Below, piece after piece: positions 23,150 to 34,006 of a stretch of DNA of 62,408 nucleotides. Position numbers and translations under genes: made by a program. The notes under the pieces were generated by a model that was given only the letters and a program-made list of their open reading frames with translations, did not search any database and was not told the origin of the DNA. The stretch comes from Perkinsus olseni. Its lineage: Eukaryota > Perkinsozoa > Perkinsida. The DNA lies in the NCBI GenBank assembly GCA_013115125.1, contig JABANN010000144.1, positions 1-62,408 on the forward strand, read 5' to 3'. Positions within the stretch are counted from its first letter, which is position 1. The number at the start of each line of letters is the position of its first letter.

Positions 23150-23938
23150 TCAAAGTTGTCGACCAGATGAACGAACAAGGTATAAGGTTTGACGTAGAGC
23201 CTCCTCCGACGAGTAGAGAAGGTGGGTCAATAAGCGATCTGAGTCAGAAGGGCGTATGTGATAAGGAAGATACAGAGGTCGGAGGTGAGCTAGATGCGGA
23301 CACAAGAGTAAAAGGTGTTCAATAGTGTCGGGAGCAGAGTCACAGAACGGGCATCTGACCGGGTGAAAGAAAGGCATTTTCCCTAACCTGAGACGAAAGA
23401 GTAAGGTTTGTTCCGCACGCCTGAACGAACCACAGTGGATCGGGTCATGTTGCCAACGATAAGTACCACCCAACATGTAGGTTTCCCCTGGTAGTTTACC
23501 AGCCACCGCTTCGAAAACCACTCGTTTATGTTGTAGTAGGCGATTTTGGGCACTACTCCAACTTTCATCATGCTCGAGTGGTGGTAGGAGGAGTTGAAGT
23601 TTAGCCGCGGAGTCAACGGCATCATGGAGTGGGTGCCCTACATGAGCCTTGATCCAGAGGCTCTGGATAACAGAGGTCCGGTACGGAGGATGTCGTTGTA
23701 GATGTTGGTCTACCTCGTCAAGCGCTCCCTGTACGTTCCAGACCGTCATTCGGGTAGACGTTGTAGGGAACCCATTGTTGCCTAGCGTTGATACCACCGC
23801 GAGGTTATCGTTGACTAGAAGTAGCTTCCCTGTTTGTGCAATATTGTGGACATATGTTTCTTGGGAGAGGAGGTCGGACATGGTGCGTTGTATTGCACAT
23901 AGTTCTGCTTCGAAGGAGGAGGCTAGGCGGGTGCTCAA
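23150..23938 (-). pseudogene. LINE RNase H and Cys/His C-terminus
   Basis: The frame carries SSFEAELCAI (Glu), VNDNLAVV (Asp) and HVGHPLHDAVDSAAK (His and Asp), the RNase HI catalytic residues. The first catalytic Asp strand (usual YTDGS) is garbled by a frame change near 23940. The C-terminal CPFC...H...C motif is the zinc-knuckle-like tail common in these elements. A connecting frame lies at 23935-24291. Confidence 0.8.
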
Positions 23939-24287
23939 AGATCCACCGATCTGTATTTCCCTTTACCCGGTAAGATGGGAGGGTGATAGTATAGTTGTGC
24001 TACTGATCGATTGAGTACATGATTGTGGATAAGAGAAGGGGAAGTGACGTGTAGATAATGCGACAATGAATGGAGTAATCGGACTACTGGAATATTATAG
24101 TCTTTGTTATACCAAATAGTTTCAGCAGGATAAGTGCCAAGGGTTGAAAGGAGAAGAGAGCATGGAATCTGTAGTCGTACCATCTTCTCAAGTAGTTTAT
24201 CCCAGGAACTTGTTAGCAGCGGCGTCAATTCTGGAACACCAAGCAGTCGTTTGGCTTGTCCAGCGCCGGTCTGGATCCCACAACCAA

Positions 24288-26603
24288 TCATAGCTTTGAC
24301 ACCGCGGGAGTACCCGCCTTCCAGTAGGTCCCAGTTAGCTTGATTGAGACCAAAGGTCCACGCTGTGCTTCCATAAGTAAATAGGGGTAAGTTACCCCGG
24401 GTAACACATACTGCATAAAGAGGTGTCTCAGTGTTTTGGTAGAGGTGTTGGAGAGCCGGCGAAGGACTCCTACCCGTGAAGCACAGATAGATCTAATATT
24501 TCGAATATGTTTTTCCCAATTTAGGCGTTCATCCCAAGTAACTCCTAAAATGACAACTGTAGGAGTGTGCTCTATGACTAGGTCATTCAGAACAATAGCC
24601 CCATCCAGTATTGGAGTCGTCTTACGGCCTCTGAAATAGATCAGGTGTGTTTTATCTTCAGCTAAACTCATCCCGTTTTGTGTCAGCCATGACTCGATCA
24701 GAGCGAGCGCATGGTTAAGTTTTGCGTCAACTTCGGCTTGAGTTTTTCCTTCAGACCAGAGTATGATGTCATCTGCGTACGCACAAAAACCCGCTATTCG
24801 CCACTGTAGCGGGAATCGGTCTCGGAGGTTTTCTAATAGGGTTAGGAGGGGATTAATATAAAGCGCCCAGAGTAGTGGTGATAAAACCGCACCTTGAGGT
24901 AAGCCTTGCTTCTGGTGCATCCAGGAGCTAGATTCTCCTCCCACGTCGACGTAGAACTTACGTCCCGTTTGGAATCCCCACACAAACCTAGCTAGTTTTA
25001 TGTCAATATCTGATTCAAATAGACGTGCCTGAAGTACGTCTAGAGTACAAGTATCATAAGCTTTGCGTAGATCAAGACTGACTAGTCCTACTAGGTTTTT
25101 CTTCTCAACGGACGAGCGGATTCTGTTCTGGAGGAGAGCCAGTTCCTCCTCGGTGCACCTGCCTGGTCGGAAACCGAACTGACAGGCGTTGATAGGTGGG
25201 GAAGGGAGAGTGCGTTCGAAAGCAGTTTCGATTCTGTATAAAATCATATTTTCAACGACCCGGGCTAACAGGTTTGTCACACAAATCGGTCTGAAATTAG
25301 CACATGGCGTTCGACCAGTTGAGCATGGTTTCTTACGTATCACTACTACCCGTCCCCGGCGCCATTGATGTGGGACATCAAGCTCTGAGAAGGCTTTGTT
25401 GATGACCTGTAGACAAACCTGTTTTGCTCGGGTGGTCGAGTGCTTGAGCATCTGAGCTGAGACTTCATCCGGGCCACTTGCAGTGGAAAGGTCAAGCCGT
25501 GCGAAAGCCCTCTCTAGTTCATCCAGACTAAACGGGTGAGCTTGTTGGACGGACTGATCCGCTAGGGGTCCGTCGTAGAGGTGTTGCTTGTAGTCTTTGA
25601 TCCTATATGCTCTACCCCGCCATTCCCTTCGAGTGGCCGGTGACAAGCGACTCTTATAAACCGTCTCCGAGAGGTAAGTTGCATACTTCGCTGCCGCCTC
25701 GCCTCCAAACCAACCCTCAATTTCAGTGGGAGGTGAGGGTTTAGGGCCAAAAACCATCCCTTTGACTACCTTCCAAACCTTGCGAGATTTGGAAGATAAC
25801 TTGCTGGTGAAGTTGTCCCAAGACTGTCTTTTGGCTTGAGCGAGTGCTGCGTGGTAGGAGGTAGTCGTATGTCGCAGCTCCGCTTCGAGTCGATCAACCG
25901 GCTTACCGGCAGCACACCTTTTCTGGATAGCTCGGCGGAGACGATTTTTTGAGAGTCGAAGGGAGTTTAGTCTGGAGTTCCAGAAAGGTCTGTACTGATG
26001 TATGTAGCCACGTGGGATGCCATGTTTAGCTGCTGATTTATACGCCTGAGCTAGAGAATTGTGGAGAGAGGCTGTAGAGGCCGACAGATCCAATGACTGC
26101 AATCGAGCATCTAGGTGAGTTTGGAATTTTTCCCAATCAGCTTTCCGATAATTCCATCGGGTGGTGATCTTGCCAGCTCTCTTACTACCTGTCGCTCCGC
26201 ACTGAGACGGGGGTATCCAGAGCTTAATGGGTAGATGATCAGAACCAGCCATCGAGTTATCCAGGACTTGTCGAGTAACAAAATGGGAGATTTCCCTGGA
26301 TGTCGCTGTGATATCCACCCATGATGATCCCTGTGGGCCTTGAAAAGTGGGCGGATCATGGATAGAGCAGATGCATCGATATCCTTGTTCCCGTATCCAC
26401 TCATAGATCTCCATGCCGCGGTTGTCAGCGGTGAGTACTTGATCGCCTGTCCATGCTGGATGATGTGCATTTACATCACCCACTAAGAGTCCCTTCCGTG
26501 AGGGTAGGTCCGGCAAATGGAGCCGGGAGGATGATGGAAGATGTGGTCTGATATAGAGGTTAGTCAATACCAATTTTGCCCCAGACTGGGTGGAGACTTC
26601 CAC
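24288..26603 (-). CDS. LINE endonuclease C-terminus plus reverse transcriptase
   Basis: A 771-codon frame. It begins in the endonuclease (LVLTNLYI, GDVNAHHPAW, and SDHLPIKLW carrying the catalytic SDH). It then enters the reverse transcriptase: FRPICVTN, FGFRPGRCTEEEL, LDLRKAYDT (first Asp), GLPQGAVLSP and the YADD catalytic box near 24770-24790. The thumb region follows. Function in the family is target-primed reverse transcription. The last ~30 codons are out of frame with the natural continuation (TYGSTAWTFG...), because of the break near 24385. Confidence 0.92.
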   Translation of the reverse strand: MEVSTQSGAKLVLTNLYIRPHLPSSSRLHLPDLPSRKGLLVGDVNAHHPAWTGDQVLTADNRGMEIYEWIREQGYRCICSIHDPPTFQGPQGSSWVDITATSREISHFVTRQVLDNSMAGSDHLPIKLWIPPSQCGATGSKRAGKITTRWNYRKADWEKFQTHLDARLQSLDLSASTASLHNSLAQAYKSAAKHGIPRGYIHQYRPFWNSRLNSLRLSKNRLRRAIQKRCAAGKPVDRLEAELRHTTTSYHAALAQAKRQSWDNFTSKLSSKSRKVWKVVKGMVFGPKPSPPTEIEGWFGGEAAAKYATYLSETVYKSRLSPATRREWRGRAYRIKDYKQHLYDGPLADQSVQQAHPFSLDELERAFARLDLSTASGPDEVSAQMLKHSTTRAKQVCLQVINKAFSELDVPHQWRRGRVVVIRKKPCSTGRTPCANFRPICVTNLLARVVENMILYRIETAFERTLPSPPINACQFGFRPGRCTEEELALLQNRIRSSVEKKNLVGLVSLDLRKAYDTCTLDVLQARLFESDIDIKLARFVWGFQTGRKFYVDVGGESSSWMHQKQGLPQGAVLSPLLWALYINPLLTLLENLRDRFPLQWRIAGFCAYADDIILWSEGKTQAEVDAKLNHALALIESWLTQNGMSLAEDKTHLIYFRGRKTTPILDGAIVLNDLVIEHTPTVVILGVTWDERLNWEKHIRNIRSICASRVGVLRRLSNTSTKTLRHLFMQYVLPGVTYPYLLMEAQRGPLVSIKLTGTYWKAGTPAVSKL

Positions 26604-27004
26604 CCCAAAGCAGTGCAGTGGTGTTGAGTATCAGAGAGCTTGATGTGAAAGAGTTGTCGGTGTTGGAGTGGGCGTCGTATCAGGATTAGTAGGCCGCCGC
26701 TCCGCCGCCCGCGTGGGCATCCTCGGTCTTCGGTAGCGTCCAGAAACTCTCCTTCCACATCCGCCACATTGTACCCTGGAAATTTGAGCGAGTGTTGAGG
26801 GCCATGGAAGGTCTCTTGTAGGCAAACTAGATCTGGGGTAGCATACCGTAAATAGAGTAGGAGCTCCGTCCTGTGGCTCGATAACCCATGGATATTGTAA
26901 GATAGGACCTTCCAGCCGGAAAATTGTTGGTGAGTGCGGGGAGGCATAAACAAAGTAGTTAATGTGAAAGGCAAACGTGTTTGCGTAAGTTCAAGTACAT
27001 TCAT
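26600..27004 (-). pseudogene. LINE endonuclease, N-terminal half
   Basis: From the ATG at 27004 the frame gives SYNIHGLSSHRTELL and then DLVCLQETFHGP, the N and E metal-binding motifs of the EEP/APE-type endonuclease. The frame is lost near 26605. The second half of the same domain continues in the neighbouring frame. Confidence 0.85.
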
Positions 27005-27591
27005 GCCTATGTGCAGTTTCTATGTCTAGCCACTACCGGTCACCTGTTAAGGGGACGTACATGTATGGCAGGTTCGGCCTATACTTTGTACCGGAAAACC
27101 CGGCCACCCCCCGGCGACGATGACGCGTATAGACCTAGGGGGGCTGTAGTTCTCTGTCTATATACTTTCTCCTTAGGAAAAAGATTTTGATCGTCTTGGG
27201 GTCTTGCGCCGCCGGAAGGAAAACGCAAGGATAGGAGAGGGCGCAAGATAGTCATTCAACTTTGGCTCGACAGTGTCAGCTTGTCGAGTCAATTATTGTT
27301 GCTGCCCTCTTTCTATAATTTACTGCACGCCCGTATGTCAGCGGTAACATACACTAAGGACATTGGCGAGGACATAAAGTACGTTCGATTACGAAAATTC
27401 GCATACACTCCCTCAAGCCACGACATCAGTACTGACTTTAGATACGGCACGTTTGCCGGCGTACCCCGGCCACGAGAGCCGAGCCGGATTTGGCGGAAGA
27501 ACTGGCAGCTATCAGAGAAAGAAGCACCAGAGCACAGGACTGTGTACTCCTAAGCAAACCAGTACTCAGGAGTCGACATTCCACGCAACAG
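27005..27591. other. Region between the LINE and the MORN gene
   Basis: Probably holds the 5' flank of the LINE and 5' sequence of the MORN gene. A 90-codon plus frame (27281-27553) may be an upstream MORN exon but is not supported. Confidence 0.35.
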
Positions 27592-28660
27592 GTTCTGGAC
27601 GTCTATCGACAAGTCAGGGGCCAAGATTATAGGGTGCAGTCCCGAGAAGGCTGCGAAATACGTTGCTTTCGGGTCCTATGTTGGAGGATGGAAGGCCAAT
27701 AGACGACATGGTTACGGCACCCGACGGTAGGGGTCGCAGTGTTGGTCGCGAGACTCCTTGGTGGGGGCGGATATCCGACGATACCCTTGCGCGACTTTCA
27801 GGAGCTGTTTTATAAAATTATTGGTCATTCATGAGGAACTGTTATTAAATCTCTATAAAAGTTGCTTGAATTCTAGGGAACATAGGGGATTTTCTAAAGT
27901 TCCCTTTCTAAGTTCCTAAGCGTTATTTCAAAATCTGCACATTGTGGAGAGCGCGGCATTAATGCTGCGGCACGATAGGGGTAGTTCGTCGTGTCTTTGT
28001 CAGATCCTTCGCGGTTGGATCACGTTATGATGGGGAATGGAACGAAAGCATGCGGCACGGTGAGGGAACGCAGTGGGTCCGATGTAAAAACGGAAAGGGA
28101 GTTCGAAAGTGAGTATTGGGTTGGCTCAGAAGTTTAGCGCTGGACTAGATCCGGGGTCGTTAAGGTCGCAACTCGACGTTCTTACCACTAGAGAATAATA
28201 ATTATTAAAAGTGTGTTGAATCCAGCATTGCCTTTTGCAGGTCCTACGCCGGATCGTGGGTGAACGACAGAAGAGAAGGCTTCGGTACAGGTTGCTACGA
28301 GGATGGATCTGTCTACAAGGTACCTATTGCCACGCTTGTCGACGCTGTAACACATGTCTGTGTAGGGTAACTGGGTGAGGGACCATCGGGAGGGCGAGGG
28401 GACCATGTTCTACGCCAACGGTGATATCTACCGCGGACAAGTACAGTGACCAATCGTAGCGCACTGGAAGTCTGTCCTCTCAGTGGCGCCAAGGGAAGCG
28501 CTCTGGCTTTGGAACGTTGGTGGTCGGGAGGACAGGAGACTTGTGAGCCGTCAGCGTTATGCCCTCCACACCAGGAGGCATGGTATAGGTACGAAGGGCA
28601 GTGGTTGAATGACAAGAAGGAAGGTCCTGGACGCTACTATTATCGGTCGCGGAGGAAGGT
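27592..28660 (+). CDS. MORN-repeat protein, partial model
   Basis: At least four MORN repeats lie on consecutive plus exons: YVGGWKANRRHGYGT (exon 27592-27726), YAGSWVNDRREGFGT (28241-28319), GNWVRDHREGEGTMFYANG (28366-28440) and YEGQWLNDKKEGPGRYYY (about 28590-28655). MORN repeats form extended beta-hairpin arrays and bind membranes or act as scaffolds; in alveolates they occur in pellicle and basal-complex proteins. The intron at 27727-28240 is unusually long for this window and contains a degenerate tRNA-like A-box stretch near 28128. The start exon and the join between the last two repeats are unresolved. It may continue into the next gene. Confidence 0.75.
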
Positions 28661-28945
28661 ACCCTCATCCACCATTCGAATGGATAGCCAATGGTCACGT
28701 GTTAGGTGATGGTAGGGGAATGGGCTGATGATATGTGCAGTGCAGGGTCGGTGTCAGCATATGAGGATGATCTCGAGCGTAAGTGTAGAGCAACAGGGAA
28801 GGATAAGTTTGTATATTTTGTTTAGTAATAGAGCGAACAACGGTAATGTCTAGCGCAGGCTAGCGCTGACATTGTGCGGCACCGTGAGCTAAACTCGCCT
28901 TAGATGCTGCAGGGTACCTCTACCCAGCACATATTCGTTCTATAG

Positions 28946-29842
28946 GGTGTTGCGATACCGCGCCACCGTTACACGCACAGTACTCGGTCCGATGAGCGCC
29001 CTGTTTTCACTGAAAACTTTTCAGTGAACATCCCCACTCTTCGACTTGAGGACGCTGATGATCTGGTTGAAGGCAAGTTGGAGGAGATCAGGGCAGACCG
29101 TTTCGTAAGAAGCTGCGCCCCTCAATAACAATTGCGAATGATATTATTTCCAGCTCTTTCGAGTTCTCAACACACCCCTTGCCGACCTCTTCGACTCCAC
29201 TGATCTGGATCGCATCCGTGGCAGCCATGAGGCAGCCGTCAGCAGTAAGCCAATGAAGGACCCTTCCCTCGTGAAGCAGTCCTCAGATTCCCACGACGGC
29301 ACGATAAGTCTCCTCTCACTGAAGGCGCTGCTGCTGGCCCTCTTCGGCATACAGTTCGTTGCCGAGGAGCTATGGGAACTATGCGTCACTGTGGGCGCCA
29401 TCACCCGCGATGAGGCCCAGCGAGGTAACAGTCACTTCTGGGGTGCTGCTTATTAATGGCGAGGGCGATGGTGTCGAGGGCATCATCTCAGCTTTCCTTC
29501 TTACGGAGTCGGAGCTCGAGAAGATACCAGAGTCCTCCCTTCCCAACGACAACGAGGAAGTCATTGAACGCGTAGTGGACGACTTAGTTGATGATGAGGA
29601 TGATGACGATGAGAGCAAGGAGCAACGAGAGCAAGTTGCATACCGTTACTTCAACATACCCGTCGACGCCTTCACGTTGGACCGTTTCGCCAGGTAACCT
29701 AGTCATGTCGGCGAGGGTCCTCACGTGGTTGCTCAGAATCGTTTCACTCGTTACTGGCAGACTCGGGCCCGGAGCATTGGATGGAATTGATGTCGAAAGT
29801 GATGCTGATGTCGGTAGGAGATTTGAGCGACGACTCCCGTGA
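28946..29842 (+). CDS. Acidic hypothetical protein
   Basis: Four exons join in frame: 28946-29104, 29154-29424, 29492-29693 and 29761-29842, with introns of 49-67 nt. The product has a Leu-rich segment (LLSLKALLLALFGIQFVAEELWELC) [read as LLSLKALLLALF then GIQFVAEELWELC], then a strongly acidic run (DDLVDDEDDDDE), and ends RRFERRLP. No domain is recognised. The first exon shown begins at an acceptor, so 5' exons exist and could be the MORN exons. Confidence 0.6.
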
Positions 29843-29967
29843 GGTGGAGCTCGGCTGGTCTTTCCTTTAGACGAACGGACCGACGTGGGCTGAAAGGCAT
29901 GTATGTGTGAGCAGTTGTCTTGAAGTATAATAACGAAGTGTCTACGCATAGTGTTGAGTTGACCGAG

Positions 29968-30249
29968 TCATCTGCTCCCCCATACACTACCAGTGGAAGG
30001 TATAATTACATCACATCGTGCTTCTCGTGCAACTACATGGAATCTGTGATTAACTGGAACACTGAACGCAAGGTTTGCGATCACCCGCGGGTAGTGGTAA
30101 GTTATCGGCATTACGCGGTTATTAAACAGAGTCCTCATCAGTAGCAGCAGCCCAACAACAACAGCAGCAGTAGCCAGTACTGCTGCTATGTTACGATAAG
30201 AATGTCGTTCAAGTGTTACACGGATGGAATCTCTGAACATCACCAGCAT
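29968..30249 (-). CDS. Small single-pass membrane protein
   Basis: 93 codons from the ATG at 30249, just downstream of SEC61 on the same strand. One hydrophobic helix (AAVLATAAVVVGLLLLM) follows a basic N-terminus, which predicts a type II or tail-side orientation. No family is recognised. With only 12 nt to the SEC61 stop, it could also be 3' UTR sequence. Confidence 0.35.
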   Translation of the reverse strand: MLVMFRDSIRVTLERHSYRNIAAVLATAAVVVGLLLLMRTLFNNRVMPITYHYPRVIANLAFSVPVNHRFHVVAREARCDVIIPSTGSVWGSR

Positions 30250-30261
30250 AGCATATCGCCC

Positions 30262-32344
30262 TTAGAAGAGAGCGGCAGCCAACTCGGGTGGGATACCGCC
30301 TTCTTTGTACATAGTCTCGAAGTTCTGGTAGATTGTGGTTACAGCGAGAATGATACCTGAGGTTGATGATGGGGAATGGCTAGGGCGAGGGTCTTCTAAG
30401 GCGGCTCACCTGCACCAGTTCCCACAGCCCCGAGGATCTCGCCGGTCACTGCGATGGCCCCGACAACCACACCACCAACGATAGCACAAGGAGTGATGTA
30501 TTTATCGAGGACCTTCAAGAGAATATTAATTACATTCTAGAAGGGATAGTCAATTATTACCGAGATGACGGTAGAGTCTCTGTAGCCACGCATGGTCATC
30601 TGCTGGTCCTTGAGCTGACGAGCGATGTCCCTAGCAGCGGTACCCGATACCTAGAAACGATGGATGAGGGAATAGAACCGGATATCATTCGAACGATGAC
30701 ATAGGATCTTGACGACTCGGCCAAGCGTCAATCAGAAAAAGGGCACAGCCTTACATTGAGCCACATTCTTGAGGCAATGCCGCAGAAGATCGGCACTGAA
30801 GAGGCGAAGACTATCAGATTGACGGGGTCGGTGAATATCGAGACGGTGGATTGGGGAGGGGAGAAGTAGTAGGCCAAACCGGCAGTCTGAAAAGCACAAC
30901 TCAAAAACTCTCCATTAAGTGCCTGTGCCTCATCGTGAGGTGGATTATTACCGGTCGAGCATATCCAGTGAACTCGCTGTACTCCCATTCACCTAGGAAT
31001 CTGATTAGCTTGACCCCAGGGAACCTGATGCGACAGAAATAACCGTACTAGGAGTCGAACCCGGGACCTACATGGAGTAGAGGATCTGGGATATCAGATA
31101 AGCATTGGCCATGAAGGCGGCATAGATGATGATGGGCATGCCACCGGTGTAGAATAGCTTGATGGGATACATGCCGGAGTGGGACCTCGCCTTAACGTGC
31201 TTCACGGGCAGTTCTACTCGGAACACCTGGCAACGACAAGAAGGCAGTCATCGTCGGTCCATCGGCCTCGCGCTGAGATGGCTACCTGGAAGTAGTTGAC
31301 TAATGCGAAGATGAGAACTGTGGCCAGAAGGGTGAGGACATTGGCAGCACCGGTACGGAACAAAGCCTCTTTCAAGCCACTGATACCGTCTCTGAAAGTC
31401 AGCTGGAACAGGGCAAGTACGACACCTGAAAGGAGGGGAGTGAAATCATCGTCCAGAACCCCTATGTTCAGTACCCTCCTTCTCGGGGCCACGACCAACG
31501 TCGATGGTCTTGAACGACAGACCGCTTGATAAGATCTGCTCACACACGCTCATGGCGATGAACGTGTTGATACCAGTAGCACTGAGAGTGGTAGAGTTGT
31601 GTTCGAGAGAGTAGTCGTCGATCCACTACCCGAAGCCATATCCCTTCTGGAGGAGCTCATCCATGGCCATGACAGCGATACTCGAGGTGACCATCTGGGC
31701 CACAAGGAGGAGAGCATTGAGGCCACCTAAAGCAGAGCTCATGCATGGGAGGCGGGACTGATCCATGTTACCTATGGTCGGGATAGGGCCGAAGGCACCC
31801 GCACCGACAAGGAGAGAAGCCTGGACTAGCGCCACGAGGACCACAATGACCTTCTGGGCACCTGAGGGGACGTTGAGGGGATTCACAGAGAGGTAGATGT
31901 ATTTACCTTGGAAGAGGGCACGGTCCTCTTTCCTGCTAAGGTCGGCTGAGATAAGCCTGGAACCATAAAGGAACTGCATTATCATACCAGCAGTTAGTAT
32001 CGGGGCAACACCTGCCATTGAGAGTCGTACCCAAGCCACAACATGGTTTTATGCCGTACCTAGTTCCCTCAGTGTCCTCTGCTGACTCCCCATCAGAGTC
32101 CTCAACCAGTAGAAAGGGTCGACAGTGGATCCCTTCTCCATCCCGTACAACCGGATTTCGCCCAATACCATGAACATAAATAGACAAGTAGCGGTCCATA
32201 CCATCTGAGAAATCGAGAGAATCTCATCGGTCAGAGTTGGCTGGGTAGTAGAGGTACCCTTTCATTGAAAGGTATTCTCCTGTCGGGGGTGGTAATCTCG
32301 GGCAGGAGCCGCATAGCGGGCCGGAAAACATCCAAGAACCTCAT
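30262..32344 (-). CDS. SEC61A: SEC61 alpha, ER protein translocon channel
   Basis: Twelve exons: 32258-32344, 32060-32204, 31907-32011, 31630-31861, 31475-31581, 31286-31425, 31072-31226, 30952-31024, 30755-30886, 30561-30650, 30410-30512 and 30262-30356. All phases agree, giving 458 residues against about 476 in animals. It forms the ten-helix channel for co-translational entry of proteins into the ER. Family landmarks in order: MRFLDVFRPAMRLLPEI, TVDPFYWLR, MDELLQKGYGFG, VELPVKHVKARS, YPIKLFYTGGMPIII, YYFSPPQS, AARDIARQLKDQQMTMRG and VTTIYQNFE. The intron at 31862-31906 is 45 nt, in frame and stopless. The intron at 31025-31071 (47 nt) contains a tRNA T-arm-like sequence in sense orientation. 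Confidence 0.96.
31025..31071 (-). repeat. Intron with tRNA T-arm-like sequence, copy F
   Basis: A 47-nt SEC61 intron that begins GTAGGTCCCGGGTTCGACTC. This is a tRNA variable-loop/T-arm with B-box directly after the splice donor. Flanking exons join in phase to give LYSMFPGVKLIRF, aligned with the family. Confidence 0.85.
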
Positions 32345-32901
32345 CGCGGATGAAAAATAAACTGAAGAGCTCAACGGAGTTCCTCGTGACGAGTCTCTGC
32401 TTCCTCAGATTTGTTCGTGTTCTCCCCTAAAACACCAATGTGGGTAAAACTTCAGCCCGGACGAGCCTCTCGGGGCTTCGTAGTAGAACTGTGATCATAA
32501 ACAATTTGGTGATGACTCCAATGGACGTGAACGAGCATTCAGTATTCTTCAGTCCTTCTAAGTGGAGCAGACTGAGATCGAGCGACCTGCAAGTACCCGC
32601 CAACCGAGTACCCCGACACTCCGAGAGGCCCCTTCCCCCTCTAGTAGCTAACCAACCACTCAGCTATGTGCCTAATCCCATGCCGGTTTCTCCGTCGTGA
32701 CGTTGTCAAGTGAGCCGCTGGGATGCAGCCTCCGGTATATAACCGACACATGCGCCAACGGGCAGATTCTGACCTGCAGTCGACACCACGCGGTGAGAGA
32801 ATTACTGCGACTTGGGGACACACCGAATGCCGTCTGGGTCAAGGCGATAGCGCAAATGTCCTTAGAAATCTACGCGCAACAACTGAATCTTGTTTATCAT
32901 C
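32345..32901. other. Intergenic, divergent promoters of SEC61 and the tRNA
   Basis: No coding signal seen. The frames here are short and overlapping. Confidence 0.5.
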
Positions 32902-32974
32902 GGTCCTGTAGCTCAGTGGTTAGAGCGACGGTCTTATGAGCCGTAGGTCGTGGGTTCGATCCCCGCCGGGACTA
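32902..32974 (+). tRNA. tRNA, anticodon UAU (Ile) by structure
   Basis: A full cloverleaf can be folded: acceptor GGTCCTG with CGGGACT (two G-U pairs), D-arm GCTC/GAGC, anticodon stem ACGGT/GCCGT, loop CTTATGA, T-arm GTGGG-TTCGATC-CCCGC and discriminator A. A-box (GTAGCTCAGTGG) and B-box (GGTTCGATCCC) are intact, and no intron is present. With U33 placed conventionally the anticodon is UAU, reading AUA isoleucine. G at position 37 is unusual for a tRNA that normally carries t6A37, so the identity is less certain than the presence of a tRNA. Confidence 0.8.
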
Positions 32975-33124
32975 ACTCACGATACTTCTTCGTTTATCGC
33001 ACCTGTGCACATGGCGTTACGTTGTCACGGTGTCAGTATGGTTAAGAGTGTCAATCGAAGCCTTCTTGTACGTTAACAAGGACAACATCCGCCTCACTTT
33101 CTCAGTCTGGTTGTGTCTCGCTCC

Positions 33125-34006
33125 ATGGCTGCGTCATCGTCCTCATCTGGAGTTCGAAACTCCCTTATCAAGAAGCTGGACACTTTCGAGGCCCAACTCT
33201 CTGGTTTGGAGGATCACCTTAAACCATTGATGGATGCTGACTATGAGGAGCTGATGTCCAAGATGACACGTAATGGGGACATTTTGATGGGAGTCTATTC
33301 GGGTGTGAGTGGCTAGACTAGAGGGTGTGAGAACCAAATCCGAGTACAGGGACGATGAATCCGAACTATACACTTCAGAAGTCGGCGAATACCGAATGAG
33401 ACCAACTTGTGAACCAGGGTTGTTTTCGGGTATCTATCGAATTTTTTCTTCGCACTCAGCCTTGGAGCAAAGCGAGTTAAACGTTTCCCTCGCTTTCACT
33501 ACGGCCTCGTTGTACTGGATGTTCCTCAAGACTCAAGGCACTGATGTGAAGACTCACAAGATCAAGGATGAAATTGTAAGATCGACTAACAGGCGCGTCG
33601 GCCGTTACGACGAAGTCATTATCAGGATCGAGTGAAGTCCAACATGGCACGTGTCAAGAAGGCTTCGGAACAGGAGGATGCGAAGAGTACTATAGCGGGG
33701 TCCGGGCACAACATAAGGCCCTCACTACGCTATGCGGACTTTTCCGTATATCTCCCGTGATGTCAGCTTTTCTTATCCGGGTAGACGATTCCCGAGGGGA
33801 CGGTTTGTTGTTGATCAGCTCGTAAACGGGATGTTGTCTTGAACAAGGAGGCTGCCGCTCGTATCGTGAAGGCACACACAACAGAGCCTACGGCTCAGAG
33901 CAGCGGCAAGCGGAAGGCTGAGGAGAGCAGCTCTGAATCCAAGCAAGAAAAGGAGGGACACAAGATTTCAGGGAAGCGGGCGAAAAACAACAAGAAGAGT
34001 GCGTGA
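33125..34006 (+). CDS. C1D: C1D/LRP1-type nuclear exosome cofactor
   Basis: Four exons: 33125-33302, 33460-33575, 33626-33686 and 33819-34006, giving 180 residues. The Sas10/C1D domain is recognised by the N-terminal helix (KKLDTFEAQLSGLEDHLKPL) and by SLYWMFLKTQGTD followed by THKIKDEI. This is the signature of C1D/Rrp47, which bridges Rrp6 and the nuclear exosome in rRNA and snRNA processing. The tail (SSGKRKAEESSSESKQEKEG, then KRAKNNKKSA) is lysine-rich, as in family members that bind RNA and enter the nucleus. The 33125 ATG is the first in the frame. Confidence 0.88.

Larger units (their letters stand above)
23150..27004 (-). mobile_element. Non-LTR retrotransposon (LINE) with endonuclease, RT and RNase H
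   Basis: Reading on the minus strand, the element encodes an AP-like endonuclease, a reverse transcriptase and an RNase H, followed by a Cys/His motif (CPFCDSAPDTIEHLLLLCPH). This order is typical of the I/Tad/Jockey-like superclade of LINEs. No long terminal repeats or integrase are present. ORF1 is not seen, so the copy may be 5'-truncated or the family may lack it. Three frame changes are visible: near 26605 (a G run), near 24385 (a C run) and near 23940. The first two look like single-base losses in homopolymers. The copy is therefore inactive but young, since long frames persist. Target-site duplications and a poly-A tail were not identified. Confidence 0.9.

Noticed and set aside
28118-28195. 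Stretch resembling a tRNA A-box (GGTTGGCTCAGAAGTTTAGCGC) [split: GGTTGGCTCAG, AAGTTTAGCGC] in the long MORN-gene intron
   Set aside because: No matching B-box or acceptor stem follows; the later GGTCGCAACTCGACG is too diverged. Not counted among the T-arm elements.
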